DNA of 19,626 nucleotides, from NCBI GenBank assembly GCA_003648875.1, contig QMQC01000002.1:1-19626 (forward strand). Direction: 5' to 3'. Source of the DNA: Actinomycetota bacterium. Its GTDB lineage: Bacteria > Actinomycetota > Acidimicrobiia > Spongiisociales > UBA5794. Positions 14,236 through 19,626 of this stretch are shown here, piece after piece. The notes under the pieces were generated by a model. The model worked only from the letters and a program-made list of their open reading frames with translations. It was not told where the DNA came from and ran no database searches. The position numbers and the translations under genes are program-made. The stretch's first letter is position 1. Every line of letters starts with the position of its first letter.

Positions 14236-16055
14236 CGCTCGGCTCCTGTCTCGGCCCGAGCAGCAATGTCCTCTTCGTATGCTGTCAGCAGGCGCGAGTA
14301 TCCGGGAGTTGACGCCATCAGTTCCGCGTGGGTTCCCTGGGATACGACTCTGCCGTCCTCGATGAACACGACCTCGTCCGCGAGCGCGATGGAGGCCTTC
14401 CTGTAAGCCACGATCACGACGGTTGACGGGAGCTCGGATCTCCGAAGACCCTTGAGAATCTGGATCTCCACGGATGGGTCCACGGCAGAGGTGGCATCGT
14501 CGAGGACAAGCACCCTTGGCCTACGAACCAGGGCCCGCGCCAGTGCTACGCGCTGACGCTGCCCACCGGAAAGCGTGGCCCCGCGCTCGCCGATACGAGT
14601 GTCAAACCCGTATTCGAGTTCGTCGATGAACTTCTGTGCCCCAGCCAGAGCCGCAGCTTTGCGGACGTCATCGCGCGAGATCTCGGCGCCGAGGGTGATG
14701 TTCCCCTCGACCGTGTCGTCGAACAGGAACGACTCCTGTGCAACATATGCGATCTCCCTCGCGAGCTCGGACCTGGCAAAACTCCTGACATCACGATCGT
14801 CGACAGATATTCGTCCCACTGCAGGATCCCAGAGCCTCGCAAACAGCAACGCAAGCGTTGACTTCCCCGAACCAGTGGGACCGACCACCGCAACGGTCTT
14901 CCCCGGACCGATGTCGAGATCAACGCCTTCGAGCACGAGCTCCTCTGAGGAGTAGCCGAACGAAACCGCAGCACTGTCGAGCGCACCGCCACTCACGACA
15001 GTGGTAGCCGCCTCACCTCCATGGTCAACGATGTCGCGCGAATCGAGAATCGCCTGGACACGCTGCCATGCGGCCATTGAGTGAGCCATCTCCCAGATCA
15101 CGAATCCAAGGAGAGAGACGGGCATCGTCAGAAGAGAGAGCAGATAGGCAATCGTCACCAGATCCCCCGCTGACACCGAACCACCAGACAGCCGAATGGC
15201 CCCGACCACGAGAATCGAGAGCGTGACGATCGTCGGGAGAGTTTCAACAACTGATCGGTAGCCGACCCAAACCGAGTTCACGTGTATGAGCTCATCTCGC
15301 AGATCGTTCGATGCCTTGCCGAAGCGCTCGGTCTCCTCGCGCCGCCGACCAAGAGCCTTGATGGTCAGGGCACCGTCGATGGATTCGTGGGCGATACCGG
15401 ATACACGACCGCGCTTCTCCTGGACGTCGACGAATGGCTGATAGGTGCGGAAGGCACCGTTGATGTCGATCGCAAGCATCGCGATGAGGCCAAGCAGAAC
15501 GACCCCACCGAGGAAGATGTCGGTCACCCCCACGAGAACGATCGTGCCGATGAGAAGAAAGAACGAGCCGGTCGCATAAGGGAAGGGTGCAAGCACGAAG
15601 GTGCCCTGGTTCGTGTCGACTTCGCTGACGGAGAGAAGATCCCCTGTGGACCTGCGATCATGCCATGCGAAGTCGAGACGCATCTGGTGCTCGATGAGAC
15701 GTTTGCGAGCATCGGCCCTCGAACCGTATTGGAGCCAGCCTGCTGCTGATCTTCTGAGTGTGATCCCGATGGACTTCCACACGGCAACGCCTGCGACCAT
15801 GGCCAACGCCGGCCACAGTCGATCGGTCGTCGACTTGCCCTCTTCGAGCACGGGAACGATCAATGAGTCGGTGATGCTGCCTGCGACCATCGCCGATGCG
15901 ACGATCGCCGACACGAACAGGAGTGCGCCACCCACGGCGAAAGAGAATGACCACGGTCGTCGCCTCACGAAGCGCCAGGTGAGCTTGAAACCCCCACCAA
16001 GTACCGCCTTGAGAGATGGAGGACCAGCGGGGTCGGTTGAGAAGGCTTCGGACAT
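14232..16055 (-). CDS. ABC exporter subunit with degenerate ATPase site
   Basis: The 607-residue half-transporter has a membrane domain opening with FKLTWRFVRRRPWSFSFAVG and six segments, then an ATPase domain with Walker A GPTGSGKST (about residue 391) and signature LSGGQRQRVALARAL. Two key residues are replaced: Walker B reads VLVLDDATSAVD, so the catalytic Glu is Asp, and the H-loop reads VAYRKAS, so the His is Tyr. This is the pattern of the non-hydrolysing site in heterodimeric exporters of the TM287/288 and TmrAB type. It is the first gene of the pair, with a possible promoter at 16143-16170 on the minus strand. A GGGA lies directly before the ATG, which is closer than usual for a ribosome site. 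Confidence 0.92.
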   Translation of the reverse strand: MSEAFSTDPAGPPSLKAVLGGGFKLTWRFVRRRPWSFSFAVGGALLFVSAIVASAMVAGSITDSLIVPVLEEGKSTTDRLWPALAMVAGVAVWKSIGITLRRSAAGWLQYGSRADARKRLIEHQMRLDFAWHDRRSTGDLLSVSEVDTNQGTFVLAPFPYATGSFFLLIGTIVLVGVTDIFLGGVVLLGLIAMLAIDINGAFRTYQPFVDVQEKRGRVSGIAHESIDGALTIKALGRRREETERFGKASNDLRDELIHVNSVWVGYRSVVETLPTIVTLSILVVGAIRLSGGSVSAGDLVTIAYLLSLLTMPVSLLGFVIWEMAHSMAAWQRVQAILDSRDIVDHGGEAATTVVSGGALDSAAVSFGYSSEELVLEGVDLDIGPGKTVAVVGPTGSGKSTLALLFARLWDPAVGRISVDDRDVRSFARSELAREIAYVAQESFLFDDTVEGNITLGAEISRDDVRKAAALAGAQKFIDELEYGFDTRIGERGATLSGGQRQRVALARALVRRPRVLVLDDATSAVDPSVEIQILKGLRRSELPSTVVIVAYRKASIALADEVVFIEDGRVVSQGTHAELMASTPGYSRLLTAYEEDIAARAETGAER

Positions 16056-16142
16056 TCCCGGATGGTATTACCGGTTGCGAATCACTTCTCGGGCGATACC
16101 GGTCGCTTGTCGGCTTCTGGCGAAGACTCCGCGGCTATCTGC

Positions 16143-16170
16143 GTTTTATCCCTACGATCGTCTCAATCAA
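16143..16170 (-). promoter_or_regulatory. Candidate promoter of the ABC exporter pair
   Basis: Read on the minus strand, TTGATT (16170-16165) and TAAAAC (16148-16143) are separated by 16 bases, a reasonable sigma-70-like pair. It would give a leader of about 80 bases before the ATG at 16055. The match is partial, so this is only a candidate. Confidence 0.35.
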
Positions 16171-16195
16171 CCAGGACCTGATTCTCAGCCTGCTC

Positions 16196-16224
16196 TTGCA
16201 TTGCTCTCAGAAGAGGTTCATGAT
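16196..16224 (+). promoter_or_regulatory. Candidate promoter of the lipoprotein/MacAB-like operon
   Basis: TTGCAT (16196-16201) and CATGAT (16219-16224) lie 17 bases apart, and transcription would begin about 54 bases before the ATG at 16285. The hexamers match the sigma-70 consensus only partly. It faces away from the exporter promoter, so the 229-bp gap is a divergent control region. Confidence 0.3.
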
Positions 16225-16284
16225 CCGACGATTGAATCCTGATGGACCCAGAACCCGAATTGAACAAGTTGAATGGAACCGATA

Positions 16285-16872
16285 ATGGCTCGCAAGATCC
16301 TCACCCCCCTGCTGCTTGCTTTCGTGCTTCTTGCAGCCGCATGTAGCGGCGGCAACACGAACTCGGGTGTTGCTTCACTCGAGGGCGAGCCACAGACCGA
16401 ACAGACTGACCGGATCGATGCCGATGCACCATCGGACGAAGACGCTCTTCTGGCTTTCACCGCTTGCCTCAGGGATGAGGGGCTTGATATTGAGGATCCA
16501 ACGGTCGATGCCGATGGAAACCTCCAGCCTCCCCGCCCTCGCGACCTTCAGAACGTGGATCGAGAAGTCGCACGAACGGCCTTCGAGACATGCCGGGATC
16601 TGCTGGAGAGTGTGACGTTTGGGCTCGCTTCTGAAGATTTCACCGAGATTCAGGACAACTTTCTCGAGTTTGCGGTCTGCATGCGTGAGAACGGGTACGA
16701 CATGCCGGATCCGGATTTTTCGGGTTTCGGGACTCCCGGACGGGGCGGAGGTCAGGTCTTCGGCGGAGATCTCGACCGGGATGATCCTGCTTTCCAGAGT
16801 GCGTTCGCTGCATGTGAGGACATCTTCTCGGACGCACTCCGGATTCCCGGGCAGGGTGGAGGGCGAGGATGA
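16285..16872 (+). CDS. Lipoprotein with two tandem 'CMRxxG...DP' modules
   Basis: The 195-residue protein has a lipoprotein signal (LLAAAC, Cys 20) and two copies of one module. The first has CLRDEGLDIEDP (Cys 61) and later AFETCRDLL (Cys 103); the second has CMRENGYDMPDPDF (Cys 132) and AFAACEDIF (Cys 177). The motif CMRxxGxxxPDP is seen in many actinobacterial secreted proteins of unknown function, usually once. The spacing suggests a disulfide within each module. The C-terminus is Gly-rich. The ATG at 16285 was chosen because it opens a standard signal peptide, with GGAA upstream; an ATG at 16273 adds four residues. The gene overlaps the next by 4 bp (ATGA), so it is likely an outer-surface partner of the transport system encoded behind it. 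Confidence 0.8.
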   Translation: MARKILTPLLLAFVLLAAACSGGNTNSGVASLEGEPQTEQTDRIDADAPSDEDALLAFTACLRDEGLDIEDPTVDADGNLQPPRPRDLQNVDREVARTAFETCRDLLESVTFGLASEDFTEIQDNFLEFAVCMRENGYDMPDPDFSGFGTPGRGGGQVFGGDLDRDDPAFQSAFAACEDIFSDALRIPGQGGGRG

Positions 16873-18434
16873 CGGAGTCAAAGGCCAGGAGCCAGACAAC
16901 AGACGACAGCCAGATGACGACTGATAACGAGCGCCATCAATGGTGGCGACAGACCTCCACCTGGGTCGTTGTGGTGGCTGTTGTGGCTCTCGGTGCGGTT
17001 GGGAGCTGGGCGCTGTCCAACGACAACTCTTCCACGACCACAGACACGTCCACAGCGCTCAGCTTCACAGAGGTGCGACGCACCACACTCGAGGACATCA
17101 CGACCCTTGACGGCACTCTCGGCTTCGTGGCTGGCGATCCACTCGTGTATGCAGGCTCCCCTGACGGCATCGTGACGATCACCACAGGCGCAAGCGGAAC
17201 CATCACGTCACTGCCAGACGAAGGAACCACCATCGGTGAGGGCGGGGTCCTGTATACGCTCGACGAGCAGCCGGTGATCCTGTTGTTCGGCGACGTTCCC
17301 GCATACCGATCCCTCAATACGCGCACTACCGATGGCACGGATGTCCTTCAAGTCGAAGAGGCCCTCGCCCGGCTCGGGTACGACGAGGACGAAGACCTGA
17401 GCCTTGATGGCGACTTCACGACAGCGACCCGCAACTCCATACGGGAGCTCCAGGATGACCTCGGCATCGACGACACCGGCGCACTTGCACGAGGAACGTA
17501 CGTCTTCGCCGAGGGTCCCGTATTCGTTGCCGAGACCCTTGTTGACGCCGGATCCCCTGTGAACCCAGGGGTGCCCATCATCGCGCCTTCGACCCTGCCA
17601 TCCGGGACCGTCACAGCCACCGCGAGCGAGGGAGACATCCTAGGTCATACGGACACACTGTTCGTCGTTGAAGGTAACCCGGTGACACTGTTTGTCACTG
17701 ACATCCCCTTCTACCGGACCCTCAGCGTCGGATCGATCGGTGCAGATGTGCAAGTGCTCGAAGAATCGTTGATGAACCTCGGCTTCGATGCGAGTGGCGG
17801 GCTTGTCGTCGATTCCACCTTCGACGACGCCACCAAGCAGGCGCTCGTCGCGTGGCAGGAGTCCATCGACGCACCCATGGACGGCGTTCTGAACATCGGC
17901 GAGGTCATGGTGACCGAGGACGCAATTCGAGTAGCAGCAAGCCACATCGGCATTGGCACCAGGGTCGAGCAGGGCACGATGATTCTCACCCCGTCGACCT
18001 CGACATCTGTGGTCTCTGTGAGGCTTCCCGCGAATGATCAGGAACTGTTCGTCGTCGGCGACTCGGTGACTGTCGTGATGCCAAACGGGGACAACGAATC
18101 TGCCTCCGTCACGTCGGTTGGCACAATCGCGATTCGGAGCCAGGAGTTCGGCACGTACTTCGAGGTCGAGGTCACACTCAACCGACAAGGCGCAGCTGCC
18201 GGCCTCGATGAGGCGCCGGTCGACGTCGACATCGTTGAGGATCGGGTCGAGAACGTTCTGACGGTGCCAGTCGCTGCACTCCTCGCTTTGGCTGAAGGTG
18301 GCTACGCCGTCGAGATCGATACCGGATCCCACCAGACCAAACTGGTTCGAGTCGAAACGGGGATGTACGCAGACGGTTCGGTCGAGATCAGTTCGAGTGA
18401 ACTCGAGGACGGCATGATGGTTGTCGTGCCGTGA
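16869..18434 (+). CDS. Periplasmic adaptor-like protein with two peptidoglycan-binding-like domains
   Basis: The 521-residue protein has one membrane anchor (residues 32-49) and a large extracytoplasmic part. Segments GTITSLPDEGTTIGEGGVLY (110-129) and GTVTATASEGDILGHTDTLF (246-265) look like lipoyl/barrel-sandwich pieces of HlyD/MacA adaptors. Each is followed by a peptidoglycan-binding-1-like domain: GTDVLQVEEALARLGY (156-171) with DGDFTTATRNSI, and GADVQVLEESLMNLGF (291-306) with DSTFDDATKQAL. A C-terminal MacA-like beta domain (VEDRVENVLTVPVAALL) ends the protein. It is the probable adaptor of the MacB-type transporter encoded next, linking it to the cell wall. The start overlaps the lipoprotein stop, and the stop overlaps the next start (GTGA). 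Actinobacterial adaptors of this type are commonly described as peptidoglycan-binding proteins. Confidence 0.85.
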   Translation: MTESKARSQTTDDSQMTTDNERHQWWRQTSTWVVVVAVVALGAVGSWALSNDNSSTTTDTSTALSFTEVRRTTLEDITTLDGTLGFVAGDPLVYAGSPDGIVTITTGASGTITSLPDEGTTIGEGGVLYTLDEQPVILLFGDVPAYRSLNTRTTDGTDVLQVEEALARLGYDEDEDLSLDGDFTTATRNSIRELQDDLGIDDTGALARGTYVFAEGPVFVAETLVDAGSPVNPGVPIIAPSTLPSGTVTATASEGDILGHTDTLFVVEGNPVTLFVTDIPFYRTLSVGSIGADVQVLEESLMNLGFDASGGLVVDSTFDDATKQALVAWQESIDAPMDGVLNIGEVMVTEDAIRVAASHIGIGTRVEQGTMILTPSTSTSVVSVRLPANDQELFVVGDSVTVVMPNGDNESASVTSVGTIAIRSQEFGTYFEVEVTLNRQGAAAGLDEAPVDVDIVEDRVENVLTVPVAALLALAEGGYAVEIDTGSHQTKLVRVETGMYADGSVEISSSELEDGMMVVVP

Positions 18435-19183
18435 GTCAGATCTCATCAGGCTCGACATCCGTGACGCTGCCATCGAACCACGGATCCACTGTGCTGTCGC
18501 TCTCGGGCGTCACGAAGACCTACCAGGGAACACCACCCGTTCACGCCATTTCGGGAATCGACCTCGACATCCAGACCGGCGAGCTCGTCGCCATTGTTGG
18601 TCCTTCGGGTTCGGGGAAGTCGACGCTTCTCCATGTGGTCGGGACGCTCGACCGAGCAACAGAGGGGACCGTCTCCGTTGCTGGGTATGACGTGGATCAG
18701 CTCAGTGACAGGGAACTCTCTTCGCTGCGGTCTCGCCACATCGGATTCGTCTTCCAGCAATTCTTCCTTCTCGCGGGGCAGTCCGCACTGGACAACGTCG
18801 CGGACGGCCTTCTCTACAGAGGCGTGGCGCTTGATGAACGAAGGGACCTTGCAGAGGTGACCCTTTCCCAGGTTGGACTCGCCCACCGGACGGATCATGA
18901 AGCCACGAAGCTCTCGGGGGGTGAGAGACAGCGGGTTGCCATAGCACGGGCATTGATAGGTTCGCCTGACATCATCCTTGCAGACGAGCCGACAGGAAAC
19001 GTGGACAGCAAGTCGGGAGAGGACATCGTCCACCTCATCGAGGACCTCAACTCACATGGAACGACGATCGTTGTCATCACACACGACCTGAAGATCGCTG
19101 CACGGTTCCCCAGAAGGGTTTCACTGCTCGACGGAAGGATCGTTGAGGACACAAGGGCATCCGATCCCGGAGGCTCCCATTGA
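18431..19183 (+). CDS. MacB/LolD-type ABC ATP-binding protein
   Basis: The 250-residue ATPase has Walker A GPSGSGKST (residues 57-65), Q-loop FVFQQFFLLAGQSALDNV, signature LSGGERQRVAIARAL, Walker B IILADEPTGNVDS and an H-loop in VVITHD. This is the MacB/LolD/FtsE branch, whose members drive mechanotransmission from permeases with large extracytoplasmic domains. About 20 residues (SQISSGSTSVTLPSNHGSTV) precede the ATPase fold and are poorly conserved in appearance. The GTG start overlaps the adaptor stop by 4 bp, and its own stop overlaps the permease start (TTGA), so ATPase, adaptor and permease are translated in step. The substrate is unknown. Confidence 0.93.
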   Translation: MSQISSGSTSVTLPSNHGSTVLSLSGVTKTYQGTPPVHAISGIDLDIQTGELVAIVGPSGSGKSTLLHVVGTLDRATEGTVSVAGYDVDQLSDRELSSLRSRHIGFVFQQFFLLAGQSALDNVADGLLYRGVALDERRDLAEVTLSQVGLAHRTDHEATKLSGGERQRVAIARALIGSPDIILADEPTGNVDSKSGEDIVHLIEDLNSHGTTIVVITHDLKIAARFPRRVSLLDGRIVEDTRASDPGGSH

Positions 19184-19626
19184 CCCCTTCACTCGAACCA
19201 TCGCGTCTCACGCCCGCAGACATGATTCGTGCCTCGCTCATTGGGCTCCGGACGCGCCGTCTGCGCTCGTTCCTTTCTGGTCTCGGCATCGTCATCGGGA
19301 TTGCAGCCATGGTTGGCGTGCTTGGACTGTCAGAGTCCTCGAAGTCCGATCTTCTCGCACAGCTCGACCGCCTGGGCACCAACATGCTTCGCATCGAAGC
19401 CGGATCAGGCATCGGGATTGGATCGGGGGAGCTGCCGGAGGAGTCGGCGGTGATGGTTTCACGGATCGGTCCGGTGGAACAGGTTGCATCGATCAGTGAG
19501 ACCTCCGCAAATGTGTATCGAAACGATCTCGTACCCGAGGGACAGACCGGCGGCATCACCGTCAAGGCCGTCGACACGAACCTCCTTGCCACACTCCAGG
19601 GCCAGATGGAGTCCGGCGTATTTCTC
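19180..19626 (+). CDS. MacB-type ABC permease, N-terminal part (3' truncated)
   Basis: The reading frame starts at TTG 19180, overlapping the ATPase stop as TTGA, and runs 149 codons to the right edge without a stop. An ATG at 19222 is a later alternative. The N-terminus has the MacB-permease pattern: a cytoplasmic ADMIRASLIGLRTRRLRSFL, then one membrane segment GLGIVIGIAAMVGVLGLSES. The extracytoplasmic MacB core domain then opens with LGTNMLRIEAG and continues with SRIGPVEQVASISE. The remaining three membrane segments expected for the family would lie beyond the window. It is the membrane partner of the ATPase and adaptor directly upstream. Confidence 0.88.
   Translation, partial: MTPSLEPSRLTPADMIRASLIGLRTRRLRSFLSGLGIVIGIAAMVGVLGLSESSKSDLLAQLDRLGTNMLRIEAGSGIGIGSGELPEESAVMVSRIGPVEQVASISETSANVYRNDLVPEGQTGGITVKAVDTNLLATLQGQMESGVFL

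Overview
The window looks like chromosomal DNA from a moderately GC-rich actinobacterium (Actinomycetota), most likely from the Acidimicrobiia or a related environmental lineage. The reasons are a deazaflavin (F420)-type nitroreductase-family protein, Thr-rich and 'CMRxxG' lipoproteins, a LemA/DUF2207 pair, many GTG and TTG starts, and genes packed with 4-bp start/stop overlaps. I see no transposase, integrase, phage gene, CRISPR array, rRNA or tRNA. The lineage is an inference from gene content.

Layout. Positions 1-2736 (+) hold the tail of an RND/MMPL-type exporter, then lemA and a DUF2207 membrane protein. A Thr-rich lipoprotein (2759-3430, -) diverges from a full-length M13 zinc metallopeptidase (3580-5547, +), which is followed by an F420-type enzyme (5578-6012, +). 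A minus-strand pair comes next: a SprT-like zinc-protease-fold protein and a four-segment membrane protein with a puzzling start. It diverges from a RarD-type DMT permease (7228-8124, +). A small membrane-anchored protein and a divergent HisA-like TIM barrel (8137-9417, -) diverge from a Zn/Mn-type ABC ATPase plus a Fur-family repressor (9528-10852, +). Both genes of that pair have a palindrome over the start codon. Next are infA (10921-11157, -), with no AUG start and a hairpin leader, and a second DMT permease (11291-12172, +). About 200 bp of structured non-coding DNA follows, ending in a perfect bidirectional-type terminator. A heterodimeric ABC exporter (12469-16055, -) follows. The window ends with a tightly coupled plus-strand operon (16285-19626): a two-module lipoprotein, a periplasmic-adaptor-like protein with two peptidoglycan-binding-like domains, a MacB/LolD-type ATPase and the start of its MacB-type permease.

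How the genes work together. The last four genes overlap by 4 bp at each junction and probably form one envelope-spanning transport machine, a MacAB-like complex adapted to a cell with a Gram-positive-type envelope. The exporter pair shows the asymmetry of heterodimeric exporters: one subunit has Asp for the catalytic Glu and Tyr for the H-loop His. The metal-type ATPase and the Fur-family protein suggest metal-responsive uptake, but the permease and binding protein are not in this window.

The observations most worth checking are the catalytically altered HisA-like protein, the infA start and leader, the 13-bp palindrome at the ABC ATPase start, the structured intergenic segment at 12173-12373, the duplicated modules in the lipoprotein and adaptor, and the frame break at the start of the membrane protein at 6053-6637. 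No wholly new system can be proven from this sequence alone.
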